From the NCBI RefSeq assembly GCF_900115295.1, contig NZ_FOVZ01000005.1, positions 310,001 to 374,000 on the forward strand: DNA of 64,000 nt, written 5' to 3'. This DNA comes from Sphingomonas sp. OK281 (lineage in GTDB: Bacteria > Pseudomonadota > Alphaproteobacteria > Sphingomonadales > Sphingomonadaceae). Within the stretch, counting starts at the first letter, position 1. Every line of letters starts with the position of its first letter. Position numbers and translations under genes: made by a program. Positions 47,203 through 56,132 of this stretch are shown piece after piece. A model generated the notes under the pieces. That model had not been told where the DNA came from. It was given only the letters and a program-made list of their open reading frames with translations, and did not search any database.

Positions 47203-48528
47203 TTAACTCCGAAGCGTCGGCAAACATCCTGCCGCATCGTCATCACAAGCCCGATGCAGCTTCTGCGCCAGCCACGCGGAGACGAGGCACATCGCCGCGA
47301 CCAGGAACAGCATGTCCTCGGGCGTCACGCCCATCGCGGTGATGCCGATGACGAGGATCGAGCCGATCGTCATCGCGCCCGAATTGACGACGTTGTTCGC
47401 CGCCACGGTGCGCGCGGTCTGGTCCTTCTCGACGGTCGTCGTCAGGAACGCGTAGAGCGGCACCACGAACATCCCGCCGGTAATCGCGATCGCCAGCAGC
47501 GTCGCGAGCACGGGGATCGCACCCGGCTGATGGATGAAGCCGGCCCAATCGTAATAATGCCCTGCCGGTGCCGGCGTCCAGTTGCGCGCGAGGAACGAGA
47601 ACAACACGACGAACCCGCCCATCGCGATCACCGACGCAGGCGAGAACTTCGCGGAAATCCGCCCCTTGAGCATCGAGTTGATCACCACCGAGCCGATCGC
47701 GACCCCGACCGAGAACACCGCGATCACGAAGCTGGCGACGCGCTCGTCGGCGGTCAGCACGTTCTTCACCAGCGGCGGGAAGACGATGATCAGCACCGCG
47801 CCGATCGTCCAGAAGAAGCTGATCGCGACGATCGCGAGAAACAGCCGCGGGATGTGCAACGTCGCGCTGATCAACCGCCACGATGCCGTGAACGGGTTGT
47901 AGTCGAGCTTCAGCGGCGGGCCTTCGCGCGGTGCGGGAGGCACCTGCCGGCCGGAGAACCAGCCGATCACCGCTACGATCAACACGCTGGCGGCGGCGCC
48001 CTCGATCGGGATCCAGCCTGCGGTCACCGTGCCCAGCAGGATCGCGAGATACGTCCCGGCTTCGACGAGGCCCGTGCCCCCGAGCACGTCGCACGGCTTC
48101 AAATGCTGCGGCAGGATCGCGTACTTGATCGGCCCGAAGAACGTCGAATGCACGCCGAGGCACAACACCGCGCCGAGCATCAGCCCGATCCCGAGCGACG
48201 GATGCCCCGCGCGGGCGACCATCAGGCCGGTCGCGCCGAGCAGCATGATGCCGATCTCGACCGTCTTCACGATCCGAATGATCCGCGCCTTGTCTTCGCT
48301 GTCCGCCAATTGCCCGGCGAGCGCGGACAGCAGGAAGAACGGCAGGATGCCGAGTCCCGTCGCCAGCGCGTTGAAGTTTGCCTCCATCTTCGGGTCGTTG
48401 AAGACGGCATAGGTTGCGAACAGGACCATCGAGGTCTTGAACAGGTTATCGTTGAACGCGCCGAGAAACTGCGTGGTGAACAGGGGCAGGAAGCGACGTT
48501 GCTTCAGCAACCCGAGGGCATTGAGCAT
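47203..48528 (-). CDS. MFS transporter of the LplT (lysophospholipid) type
   Basis: 441 residues, 12 membrane segments. FLGAFNDNLFKTSMVLFATY is the LplT/Aas-type first helix (AFNDNLFK), and GPIKYAILPQHLKPCDVLGG the first loop after helix 4. LplT flips lysophospholipids for re-acylation by Aas; in sphingomonads the acyltransferase domain is often fused or separate, here absent. pgsA is divergent across 114 bases, a phospholipid gene. Confidence 0.85.
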   Translation of the reverse strand: MLNALGLLKQRRFLPLFTTQFLGAFNDNLFKTSMVLFATYAVFNDPKMEANFNALATGLGILPFFLLSALAGQLADSEDKARIIRIVKTVEIGIMLLGATGLMVARAGHPSLGIGLMLGAVLCLGVHSTFFGPIKYAILPQHLKPCDVLGGTGLVEAGTYLAILLGTVTAGWIPIEGAAASVLIVAVIGWFSGRQVPPAPREGPPLKLDYNPFTASWRLISATLHIPRLFLAIVAISFFWTIGAVLIIVFPPLVKNVLTADERVASFVIAVFSVGVAIGSVVINSMLKGRISAKFSPASVIAMGGFVVLFSFLARNWTPAPAGHYYDWAGFIHQPGAIPVLATLLAIAITGGMFVVPLYAFLTTTVEKDQTARTVAANNVVNSGAMTIGSILVIGITAMGVTPEDMLFLVAAMCLVSAWLAQKLHRACDDDAAGCLPTLRS

Positions 48529-48642
48529 GACGGGAAATAGCCCTGATCGTTGCGGTAATATGTCGAACCCTTAGCCGAGCGTCATCCGCGCGCCAACGTT
48601 AAACCGGTTTCGCCCCGCGACCGACCGGTATAGGGGTGGCGG

Positions 48643-49194
48643 GTGCTGAGCTTGCCTAACCTCCTGACATTGTCGCGGATCGTCGCGGTGCCCCTGCTGG
48701 TCTGGTTCCTGTGGTGGCCCGACTGGGAGGCGGGGTACGGCATCGCCTTCGTGCTGTACTGCCTGATGGGCATCACCGATTATTTCGACGGCTATCTCGC
48801 GCGGTCGAGCGGCGCGGTGTCGCGGCTGGGGATCTTCCTCGATCCGATCGCGGACAAGATCATGGTCGCGGCGGTGATCCTGATCCTCGTCGGCACGCGC
48901 GATATCGCCGGCATCCACGTGATCGGGGCGCTGGTGATCCTGTTGCGCGAAATCGCGGTGTCGGGCCTGCGCGAGTTCCTGGCGCAGGTGCAGGTGTCCG
49001 TCCCCGTTTCGCAGCTGGCGAAGTGGAAGACGACGCTGCAGCTCGTGTCACTCGGTGGCATCATCCTCGGCGGCGCCGTGCCCGAGATGGTCTGGGTGCA
49101 TACCGTCGGCATCGTCGCGCTCTGGGGCGCGGCTGTCCTTACGTTGCTGACCGGATGGGATTATCTCCGCGTCGGCCTGAAGCACATGGACTGA
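48643..49194 (+). CDS. pgsA: phosphatidylglycerophosphate synthase PgsA
   Basis: 183 residues. The CDP-alcohol phosphotransferase motif is complete: DYFDGYLARSSGAVSRLGIF then LDPIADK (DG-x2-AR-x8-G-x3-D-x3-D). It makes phosphatidylglycerophosphate from CDP-diacylglycerol and glycerol 3-phosphate. GTG start at 48643. moaD follows 2 bases on, so the three genes form an operon. Confidence 0.93.
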   Translation: MLSLPNLLTLSRIVAVPLLVWFLWWPDWEAGYGIAFVLYCLMGITDYFDGYLARSSGAVSRLGIFLDPIADKIMVAAVILILVGTRDIAGIHVIGALVILLREIAVSGLREFLAQVQVSVPVSQLAKWKTTLQLVSLGGIILGGAVPEMVWVHTVGIVALWGAAVLTLLTGWDYLRVGLKHMD

Positions 49195-49196
49195 TC

Positions 49197-49454
49197 ATGA
49201 CGATACGAATGGTGTATTTCGCCTGGGTGCGCGAGCGTATCGGCACGGGTGAGGAATCGGTCGAGCCGCCCGCGAGCGTCGTGACCGTGGCGGACCTCGT
49301 CGACTGGCTGGCCGAAACGAGCCCGGCGCATGCGGGGGCTTTCGAGAACCGATCGCGGTTGCGTGCGGCGATCGATCAGGAGTTCGTCCCACTGGATACG
49401 CCGATCGGCCGCGCACATGAGATCGCGATCTTTCCGCCGGTGACGGGCGGATGA
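49197..49454 (+). CDS. moaD: molybdopterin synthase sulfur carrier subunit MoaD
   Basis: 85 residues, ubiquitin-like fold ending in the required Gly-Gly (IFPPVTGG), which becomes a thiocarboxylate. Overlaps moaE by 4 bases. Confidence 0.93.
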   Translation: MTIRMVYFAWVRERIGTGEESVEPPASVVTVADLVDWLAETSPAHAGAFENRSRLRAAIDQEFVPLDTPIGRAHEIAIFPPVTGG

Positions 49455-49900
49455 TCCACATTTCGGTCCAGCTATCGCCGATCGATATCGCCGCCGAGAT
49501 GGCGCGGGCGGAAGCGGCGGGAGCAGGCGCGGTCGCGACCTTCACTGGGCTCGTCCGTGCGGACGACGGCGTCGGTACGCTGGAGCTCGAACATTACCCC
49601 GGCGCGACTGAAGCCGCGTTGCTGAAGGTCGCCGAGGGTGCGATCGAACGCTGGTCGTTGCGTGCCGCGATCATCGTCCACCGCGTGGGGCCGATGCATC
49701 CGGGGGAGCGGATCGTGTTCGTCGCGGCGACGGCGCCGCACCGCGGCGCGGCGCTGGAGGCCTGCGCGTATCTGATCGACCGGCTGAAGACCGACGCGCC
49801 GTTCTGGAAGCGCGAAACGCGTGGTGTCGGATCTAGCTGGGTTGAAGCGCGTGACGGCGATCATGCCGCGGCTGCACGCTGGGATAAGCCGAACGGCTAA
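49451..49900 (+). CDS. moaE: molybdopterin synthase catalytic subunit MoaE
   Basis: 149 residues. HRVGPMHPGERIVFVAATAPHRGAALEACAYLIDRLKTDAPFWKRE contains the catalytic Lys region. Adds the dithiolene sulfurs to precursor Z with MoaD. Molybdopterin is needed by IorA-type hydroxylases, though that gene lies far away. Confidence 0.95.
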   Translation: MIHISVQLSPIDIAAEMARAEAAGAGAVATFTGLVRADDGVGTLELEHYPGATEAALLKVAEGAIERWSLRAAIIVHRVGPMHPGERIVFVAATAPHRGAALEACAYLIDRLKTDAPFWKRETRGVGSSWVEARDGDHAAAARWDKPNG

Positions 49901-49910
49901 TTAAGGGTTT

Positions 49911-49963
49911 GTTCTCCCGCGAGGGCGGGAGCGCAGACTGGATGCCCGCCTTCTCGGGAAAAC
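49911..49963. repeat. REP-like palindrome, family A, diverged
   Basis: GTTCTCCCGCGAGGGCGGGAGC and GCCCGCCTTCTCGGGAAAAC arms; several mismatches from the other copies. Confidence 0.75.
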
Positions 49964-49973
49964 ATGGTAGTGA

Positions 49974-50006
49974 GGGCCGCGGTCTCCGAGGAGATCGCGG
50001 CCCTCA
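49974..50006 (-). terminator. terminator after the first fasciclin gene
   Basis: GAGGGCCGCGATCTC and its partner GAGACCGCGGCCCTC form a long stem with a short CGAG loop, then ACTACCATGTTTTCC on the minus strand. Located 6 bases past the stop. Confidence 0.65.
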
Positions 50007-50011
50007 GTCAC

Positions 50012-50650
50012 TCAGCCGAGCTTCGGAACGCTCATGCCGTTGGTGAGATGAACGACCCCGTTCGTCTCCTTGATATCTGCCGTATCGACGTACGACTTGA
50101 TCCCGGCGGTATCGGTCAGCTCGATGTTACCATTGGGCCCGAGCGACGCGATCAGCGGCTGCCCCGCCAGCGTCGTCAGCGTGGCCTTGCCACCGCCCGC
50201 CGTGATCTGCGCCTTCAACTGATCCGCCGTCACCGCGCCAGCAACCACGTGATACTTGATGATCGTCGCTAGTGTCGGCGCCGACTCGGGCTTCAGCAGC
50301 GTGTCGAGCGCACCGGCTGGCAGACGCGTGAAAGCTTCATCGCTCGGCGCGAACAGCGTGTACGGGCCGGGCCCCGCGAGCGTCGTCTGCAACTTGGCGG
50401 CAGTTACCAGCTTGGCCAGCGTGGCGCGGTTGGGCAGCGTCGGCAGCGCAGCGGCGATCGTCGTGGTCGCAGCAGCGGCAGGGGCGGCTGGCGTGGCGGT
50501 CGTGCCCGGCGTGGCGGTCGTGCCCTGCGTCGCAGGCGTGGTCGGCGCGGCGGTCTGCGGAGTGGCTGGTGCGGTCGTCTGTGCGGTCGCGCCGGTCGCG
50601 AGGAGCAGGCTCGATGCGGCTGCGATCATAAGGTTGGTCTTGACAGTCAT
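50012..50650 (-). CDS. secreted fasciclin-domain protein
   Basis: 212 residues. ATG 50650 with GGAG upstream; signal peptide to GATAQ, then an Ala/Thr/Pro-rich linker (about residues 25-70) and one FAS1 domain: GPYTLFAPSDEAFTRLP (H1-like) and IKYHVVAGAVTADQL (YH motif). FAS1 domains bind carbohydrate or protein at the cell surface; a role in adhesion is likely but unproven. A close paralogue follows at 50786. Confidence 0.88.
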   Translation of the reverse strand: MTVKTNLMIAAASSLLLATGATAQTTAPATPQTAAPTTPATQGTTATPGTTATPAAPAAAATTTIAAALPTLPNRATLAKLVTAAKLQTTLAGPGPYTLFAPSDEAFTRLPAGALDTLLKPESAPTLATIIKYHVVAGAVTADQLKAQITAGGGKATLTTLAGQPLIASLGPNGNIELTDTAGIKSYVDTADIKETNGVVHLTNGMSVPKLG

Positions 50651-50785
50651 CTGCAACTCCAGAGATTGTGAATGGGACTTGTGAAACTCGAATGAATAAA
50701 CTTGGGTAACGAGTAAGTCAGGCTCAAGCATTTTGCCGACAAGGCGTAGCATGGGCGCGACGAACCGAGGCTGACTTCACACGGT

Positions 50786-51421
50786 TCAGCCGAGTTTCGG
50801 CACGATCACGCCGTTTACGACGTGCACGACGCCGTTCGACTGGCGAACATCTGCAGTCTCGACGTAACTCTTGTTACCATTTACGTCGGTCAGTGCGATC
50901 ACCGCGCCAACCAGCGTCGCCGTGATCGGATCGCCCTCGACCGTGGTCAAGGTCGCCGTACCGCCACCGGCAGCGATACGCTGGCGCAGATCGTCGGCGG
51001 TGATGACGCCCGGCACGACGTGATACGTCAGTACCTTGGTCAGCGATGCCTTGTTCTCGGGCTTCAACAGCGTGTCGACCATGCCTGGCGCAAGGCGTCC
51101 AAAGGCGTCGTTGGTCGGCGCGAACACGGTGAAAGGACCCGGACCCGAGAGCGTGCCGACAAGGTCGGCAGCCTTCACCGCGGCGACCAGCGTCGAGAGG
51201 TTCGGTGCAGCCGACGCGTTGTCGACGATCGTCCGCGTCGCCATCATCGGCACGCCGCCGACGGTCGGGTTGGCGACCGCGGGCGGGCCGTTCGGTACGG
51301 CAAGCGCGGGATTGGCGGGCGTGGTCGACGCACTGGCCACGTCGTCCTTCGATTTGCCACTGCACGCAGCAAGCGCCAGCGCGCTCGTCATCAGCAATAG
51401 CGGAAGCGTCTTCGACATCAT
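50786..51421 (-). CDS. fasciclin-domain lipoprotein
   Basis: 211 residues (210 if from ATG 51418). Lipobox LAAC, a Pro/Ala linker and one FAS1 domain with GPFTVFAPTNDAFGRLAPG and LTYHVVPGVITADDLR. The C-terminus VVHVVNGVIVPKLG matches the neighbour's. The pair looks like a tandem duplication with one copy lipid-anchored, the other free. Confidence 0.88.
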   Translation of the reverse strand: MMSKTLPLLLMTSALALAACSGKSKDDVASASTTPANPALAVPNGPPAVANPTVGGVPMMATRTIVDNASAAPNLSTLVAAVKAADLVGTLSGPGPFTVFAPTNDAFGRLAPGMVDTLLKPENKASLTKVLTYHVVPGVITADDLRQRIAAGGGTATLTTVEGDPITATLVGAVIALTDVNGNKSYVETADVRQSNGVVHVVNGVIVPKLG

Positions 51422-51530
51422 CGGGTCTCCAGCGGGAAGTGGGAATCATACGATCGAACGCCGCGTTGGTTGCGCAAGCGTGTCGATCTCGGGGTGAGGT
51501 GAAGACCGAGTGCGCCCGGTTCGCAACGGT

Positions 51531-51650
51531 CTCCCATCCCTGAAAGGGAGGGGCTGGGGCTGGGTAGGCCAGCTTGTGTCGCGTACGTTGCCCGATACGA
51601 AAACCGACCCACCCCCAACCCCTCCCTTTCAGGGATGGGAGCAGAAGCAG
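51531..51650. repeat. inverted repeat, family D
   Basis: CTCCCATCCCTGAAAGGGAGGGG and its reverse, in the gap between the lipoprotein and oxyR. Confidence 0.85.
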
Positions 51651-51659
51651 GCACAGCGC

Positions 51660-52562
51660 TTATTGAACGTCGGCCAGCGCTTTCGCCATCAACCGGAAGT
51701 CCTTCTCCCGCGGGCTCGCCCGCCGCCACACCAAGGCAATCTTGCGCACCGCATTGATCTCGTCGAGCGGCCGCGCGGTGATGTTGGTGTTGTCGAGGAT
51801 GCCGGCTTTCAGCGCCATCTCCGGCAGCATCGTGATGCCAAGCCCGTTGTCGACCATCTGCACGATCGTATGCAGTGACGTACCCAGCATCGTTGCCTCC
51901 GCGCGCAGCTCAGGCCGGTTGCACGCACCCAACGCATGATCCTTCAGGCAATGCCCATCCTCGAGCAACAGCAGCCGCGTCTCGTCGATCGCCGAGGCCG
52001 GGATCGCGGGCAATGCGGTCGGCTCCTCGCCCGACGGATACGCAACGAACAGCCTGTCCTCGAACAATGTCTGGGACGTCACCTCGCCGCACGCATAGGG
52101 GAGGGCCAGCAGCACGCAGTCGGTGCGGCCGTTGTGCAGCCCCTCGCACGCCGGGCCACTGGGCTCTTCCCGCAGGAACAGCTTCAGGTCCGGATAATCC
52201 TTACGCAGCCGCGGCAGGATGCGGGGCAGCATGAACGGCGCGATCGTCGGGATCACGCTCATCCGCATGTCGCCCGACAGCGGCTGGCCGGCGGCGCGCG
52301 CCATGTCGCCCAGTTCCTCCGCCTCGCGCAGCACGCGCCGCGCCTTGTCGGCGATCCCGTCGCCCAGCGGCGTGAACCGCACGACTCGCCGGGTGCGTTC
52401 GACCAGCACCACGCCGATCAGCGTTTCCAGCTCGCGCAGGCCCGCGGACAGCGTCGATTGCGTCACGAAACACGCCTCCGCGGCGCGGCCGAAATGGCCG
52501 TGGTCCTTCAGCGCAACCAGATATTGCAACTGTTTCAACGTAGGTAGGTAGGTCGCAGCCAT
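51660..52562 (-). CDS. oxyR: peroxide-sensing LysR regulator OxyR
   Basis: 300 residues. LysR helix-turn-helix at about residues 22-42 (FGRAAEACFVTQSTLSAGL). The regulatory domain holds the redox pair Cys205 and Cys214 in EDGHCLKDHALGACNRPELR, which form the activating disulfide in OxyR. It faces away from ahpC with a good inverted repeat in between. Confidence 0.93.
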   Translation of the reverse strand: MAATYLPTLKQLQYLVALKDHGHFGRAAEACFVTQSTLSAGLRELETLIGVVLVERTRRVVRFTPLGDGIADKARRVLREAEELGDMARAAGQPLSGDMRMSVIPTIAPFMLPRILPRLRKDYPDLKLFLREEPSGPACEGLHNGRTDCVLLALPYACGEVTSQTLFEDRLFVAYPSGEEPTALPAIPASAIDETRLLLLEDGHCLKDHALGACNRPELRAEATMLGTSLHTIVQMVDNGLGITMLPEMALKAGILDNTNITARPLDEINAVRKIALVWRRASPREKDFRLMAKALADVQ

Positions 52563-52569
52563 TAATCGC

Positions 52570-52598
52570 CTCTATCGATCATCAGATGATAAATAGAG
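52570..52598. promoter_or_regulatory. OxyR-type operator
   Basis: Arms CTCTAT and ATAGAG with 17 bases between, and an inner TCATC-A-GATGA repeat. Located 8 bases before the oxyR start and about 110 before ahpC. The arms match the ATAG/CTAT half-sites of OxyR. Confidence 0.6.
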
Positions 52599-52709
52599 CG
52601 TTGGATCGATTACACCAGTCCCCATATACCGCATTGCACAACGACCGAGCGGGCCAACCGCCGTCCTCGAGGATGCCTGGAGCAAAGATTTTTCCAGGAG
52701 GCTTCCATC

Positions 52710-53255
52710 ATGTTGACCATCGGCGACCAGTTCCCCTCGATGACCGTTCCCGTCCAGCAGGGCATTGCAGCGCTGCCCGCCGGCGAGACGCTCGACCTGA
52801 CGACGGCGTATCCCGGCAAGTGGAAGGTGCTGTTCTACTGGCCGAAGGATTTCACGTTCGTGTGCCCGACCGAGATCGTCGGCTACAGCGACATCCGCGG
52901 CGATTTCGAGGATCGCGACGCCGTGCTGATCGGCGCGTCGACCGATACCGCGCACGTCCACCTCGCTTGGCGCAAGTCGGATGCGGACCTTGCTGCAGCG
53001 GACTTCCCATGGCTGGCGGATAACGGTGCGAAGCTCGCCGACGCGCTCGGCATCGTCGACAAGAACGAGCATGTCGCGTTCCGTGCGACGTTCATCATCG
53101 ATCCGGACAACGTCATCCAGGCGGTCCAGGTCAACGGTCTGAACGTCGGCCGCAACCCCGCCGAGACGCTCCGCGTGCTCGACGCGCTGCAGACCGACGA
53201 GCTCTGCCCGTGCAACTGGAACAAGGGCGACGACGTCCTCCAGCTCGCTGCGTAA
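52710..53255 (+). CDS. ahpC: peroxiredoxin AhpC (mycobacterial type)
   Basis: 181 residues. Peroxidatic Cys52 in FTFVCPTEIVGYS; C-terminal Cys166 and Cys168 in DELCPCNWNKGD. This three-cysteine layout is that of mycobacterial AhpC, which is reduced by AhpD, and AhpD is next. Reduces peroxides and peroxynitrite. AGGAGG ribosome site. OxyR is the likely activator. Confidence 0.95.
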   Translation: MLTIGDQFPSMTVPVQQGIAALPAGETLDLTTAYPGKWKVLFYWPKDFTFVCPTEIVGYSDIRGDFEDRDAVLIGASTDTAHVHLAWRKSDADLAAADFPWLADNGAKLADALGIVDKNEHVAFRATFIIDPDNVIQAVQVNGLNVGRNPAETLRVLDALQTDELCPCNWNKGDDVLQLAA

Positions 53256-53262
53256 CTGAAAC

Positions 53263-53373
53263 TCCCCTCCCGCTTGCGGGAGGGGTTGGGGGAGGGCGTG
53301 TCCATACGGGCCGCCCTCTCTTTTTGTCTCCAGTCCCTCCCCCGACCCCTCCCGCAGGCGGAAGGGGAGCAGA
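53263..53373. repeat. inverted repeat, family E
   Basis: CTCCCCTCCCGCTTGCGGGAGGGG and CCGACCCCTCCCGCAGGCGG arms between ahpC and ahpD. Confidence 0.85.
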
Positions 53374-53385
53374 AGGAAGAAGTCT

Positions 53386-53904
53386 ATGTCACTCAAGGAA
53401 TTCGCAGGGCAATTGCCCGACTACGCCAAGGACATCCGCCTCAACGTCGGCTCCCTGCTGAACGAGACGCATCTGACCGATCAGCGCAAATATGGCCTGC
53501 TGCTCACCTGCGCACACGGTTCGGGCTACAAGCCGCTGGTCGAAGCCGCCGAAGCCGAATGCGCGCCGAAGCTTTCACCTGAGGCTGCGAACGCGGCGCG
53601 CGCGGCGGCTGCGGTGATGGCGATGAACAACGTCTATTACCGGTTCACGCACCTCGCCGGGAACCAGGAATACCGCAACATGCCCGCCAAGCTGCGGATG
53701 AACGTGATCGGCCAGCCCGGCATCGACAAGGTCGATTTCGAGCTGTTCAGTCTCGCCGTGTCTGCGATGAACGGCTGCGGCATGTGCATCGACAGCCACG
53801 AGCAGATTTTGAAGAAGGCCGGCGTTACCGCGGAAGCGATCCAGACCTCGGTCCGCATCGGCGCCGTGATGGCGGCGGTCGCGACGGTCCACGCGACGCT
53901 GTGA
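53386..53904 (+). CDS. ahpD: alkylhydroperoxidase AhpD
   Basis: 172 residues, carboxymuconolactone-decarboxylase fold. Catalytic CxxC-x3-H: Cys131, Cys134, His138 in NGCGMCIDSHE. It reduces AhpC using lipoylated proteins. The strong match of length and motif with the mycobacterial protein supports function. Confidence 0.94.
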   Translation: MSLKEFAGQLPDYAKDIRLNVGSLLNETHLTDQRKYGLLLTCAHGSGYKPLVEAAEAECAPKLSPEAANAARAAAAVMAMNNVYYRFTHLAGNQEYRNMPAKLRMNVIGQPGIDKVDFELFSLAVSAMNGCGMCIDSHEQILKKAGVTAEAIQTSVRIGAVMAAVATVHATL

Positions 53905-53912
53905 CTTCTGTT

Positions 53913-54015
53913 CCCCTCCCGCTTGCGGGAGGGGTTAGGGGAGGGGCTGGCCTCAAGCACGGCGTCGTATTTGGCACGCCCTCCCCCGACCCCTCCCGCA
54001 AGCGGGAGGGGAGTT
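53913..54015. repeat. inverted repeat, family E
   Basis: GTTCCCCTCCCGCTTGCGGGAGGGG and CCCCTCCCGCAAGCGGGAGGGG arms between convergent gene ends. Confidence 0.85.
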
Positions 54016-54017
54016 GG

Positions 54018-54785
54018 TCAGTGCCAGATGGCGCGGTACAGCCCGAAGAGGCTGGTGATCGTCAAAATCACCCCGACCAGCACCATCAACGTCTTCGCCG
54101 GCACGCGCTTCGCCAGCATCGCCCCGAACGGCGCCGCCAGCACGCCGCCGATCAGCAACCCTACGGTGGCCTGCGTGAACGCCGCCCAACCGAGCTGCGT
54201 GATGAACGTTGCCGAGATCGTCGCGGTCAGGAAGAACTCCGCCGTATTCACCGTCCCGATCGTGGTCCGCGGCGATGCACCCTGCACCAGCAGGTTCGAC
54301 GTCACCACCGGCCCCCAGCCGCCACCGCCCGCCGCGTCGAGAAACCCGCCGACCAGCCCCAGCGGCTCGACGATCTTCGGCTCCTTCTGCTTCGGCGGAT
54401 AGCGCAGCCCGCGGTACAGCAGGTACACGCCGATCGATGTCAGATACGCGAGGATGAACGGTTTCGCCGTGCTCGCATCGATGTTCGACAGCACGTAAGC
54501 GCCCAGCACGCCGCCGATCACGCCCGGGATCATCAGCCGCAGGAACAGCGTCCAGTTGACGTTCTTGTGCAGCACATGGCTGATCCCCGACACCGCGGTG
54601 GTAAAGGTCTCGACGGTATGCACGCCCGCCGATGCCGCGGCCGGCGGCACGCCGACCCACAGCAGCAACGTGTTCGAAATCACCCCGAACGCCATCCCCA
54701 GCGCACCATCGACGATCTGCGCGGCGAACCCGACAAGGATGAAGGGCAGGAGCGTTTCGAAGCTCAAGGTCGTCAGGTCGAACAT
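54018..54785 (-). CDS. TauE/SafE-family sulfite exporter
   Basis: 255 residues, about 8 membrane segments. GFAAQIVDGALGMAFGVISNT and its repeat GLVGGFLDAAGGGGWGPVVTS are the two family motifs. Exports sulfite, sulfoacetate or related anions. ATG 54785 (MFDLTTLSFE) has GAGGGG 6 bases upstream; 54791 is the alternative. The next gene (serine acetyltransferase) is also linked to sulfur metabolism. Confidence 0.9.
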   Translation of the reverse strand: MFDLTTLSFETLLPFILVGFAAQIVDGALGMAFGVISNTLLLWVGVPPAAASAGVHTVETFTTAVSGISHVLHKNVNWTLFLRLMIPGVIGGVLGAYVLSNIDASTAKPFILAYLTSIGVYLLYRGLRYPPKQKEPKIVEPLGLVGGFLDAAGGGGWGPVVTSNLLVQGASPRTTIGTVNTAEFFLTATISATFITQLGWAAFTQATVGLLIGGVLAAPFGAMLAKRVPAKTLMVLVGVILTITSLFGLYRAIWH

Positions 54786-54947
54786 CGGCATCCCCTCAAT
54801 ATTCCGCCCAGACTGCAACGCGCGGGCTTATCCCACAACAAAGATAGGCTTTACCCCGATCCCTATGGCGTGAGGCGACCCACACGCGCGGTTCTGGAAA
54901 TCGATCGTTCGATACCCTAGATACGGAAATCGCGAAGGGGACTGCGG

Positions 54948-55640
54948 ATGTCGAGCGGATTACTGGCCTATCTGGATTCGATCCGCGCCCGCGATCCCGC
55001 CCCGCATTCGCGCGCCGAAATCATGCTGTACCCAGGTGTCTGGGCGCTCGGGTATCACCGCGTCGCGCACCGCCTGTACAAGGCGAAGCTCTATTTCCTC
55101 GCGCGCTGCGTCAACCACTGGTCGCGCTTCACGACCGCGATCGACATCCATCCGGGCGCGACGATCGGCCGCAACTTCTTCATCGACCACGGCTTCGTCG
55201 TGATCGGCGAGACTGCGGAGATTGGTGACGACGTCACGATCTACCAGTGCGTCACGCTCGGCGGCACCAGCCCGGATAACGGCGTCCAAGGCAAGCGCCA
55301 CCCGACCATCTCCGATGGCGCGATCATCGGCTCAGGCGCGCAGGTGCTCGGGCCTATCACGCTCGGCAAGCGGTCGCGGGTCGGCGCCAACGCGGTCGTC
55401 ACGCGCGACGTGCCGGCGGGCACGACGGTCGTCGGCATCCCCGCGCGCGCGACGACGATCGAAGGCGGCAACGCGCCCGAGGTGCCTCGCTTCGTGCCCT
55501 ACGGTACGCCGTGCAGCGAGATGTTCGATCCCGCGACGCAGAAGATGGAGATCATGCGCTGCGAGCTGGAGACGATGCGCAAGCGGCTCGACGCGCTGCT
55601 CGCCGACGAGCATCCAGAGGACCGCCGCGACCGCGCATGA
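54948..55640 (+). CDS. cysE: serine O-acetyltransferase
   Basis: 230 residues, EpsC-type short form. Hexapeptide repeat fold with [31 protein letters not shown] and [15 protein letters not shown] (active-site loop). It makes O-acetylserine, the precursor of cysteine. The C-terminal 35 residues form a helical tail. Confidence 0.94.
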   Translation: MSSGLLAYLDSIRARDPAPHSRAEIMLYPGVWALGYHRVAHRLYKAKLYFLARCVNHWSRFTTAIDIHPGATIGRNFFIDHGFVVIGETAEIGDDVTIYQCVTLGGTSPDNGVQGKRHPTISDGAIIGSGAQVLGPITLGKRSRVGANAVVTRDVPAGTTVVGIPARATTIEGGNAPEVPRFVPYGTPCSEMFDPATQKMEIMRCELETMRKRLDALLADEHPEDRRDRA

Positions 55641-55653
55641 TGGTGGATAACTG

Positions 55654-55992
55654 ATGGGCGTCGTCCCTTTTCCCACACCGTCCAAGGCGACACAGGTCGG
55701 CTTCGAACGCCTCGAACTGAACCGCATCCTGGACCTGTACGGCCGGATGGTCGCGGCGGGCCACTGGCGCGATTATGCGATCGATCTCGGCAAGGATGCC
55801 GCGGTGTTCGCTGCCTTCCGCCGGGCCGCCGAACGGCCTGAATTCAGGATCGAGAAACGGCCTTCTCTGCGCAACAAGCAGGGCATGTGGGCGCTGATCG
55901 GCGAAGCAGGCGCTGTGGTGAAGCGCGGGCATGAACTCGGGCCAGTGCTGGCCCCAGTGGAGCGACGGTTCATGAAACTGGTCGAGGACTAG
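55654..55992 (+). CDS. DUF2794 domain protein
   Basis: 112 residues. FERLELNRILDLYGRMVAAGHWRDYAIDLG is the DUF2794 core, an alphaproteobacterial family of unknown function. 13 bases after cysE. Confidence 0.88.
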   Translation: MGVVPFPTPSKATQVGFERLELNRILDLYGRMVAAGHWRDYAIDLGKDAAVFAAFRRAAERPEFRIEKRPSLRNKQGMWALIGEAGAVVKRGHELGPVLAPVERRFMKLVED

Positions 55993-56002
55993 GGCGCAAG
56001 CT

Positions 56003-56117
56003 GCTCCCCTCCCTGGAAGGGAGGGGTAGGGGGTGGGTCGGCCAGCTCGTGTCGCAACGTTGCCTGATCCGGAAGCCGACCCACCCCCGACCCCTCCCTT
56101 CCAGGAAGGGGGGAAGG
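56003..56117. repeat. inverted repeat, family D
   Basis: CTCCCCTCCCTGGAAGGGAGGGG and CCCCTCCCTTCCAGGAAGGG arms between convergent gene ends. Confidence 0.85.
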
Positions 56118-56132
56118 TTGGGATGGGGCCTG

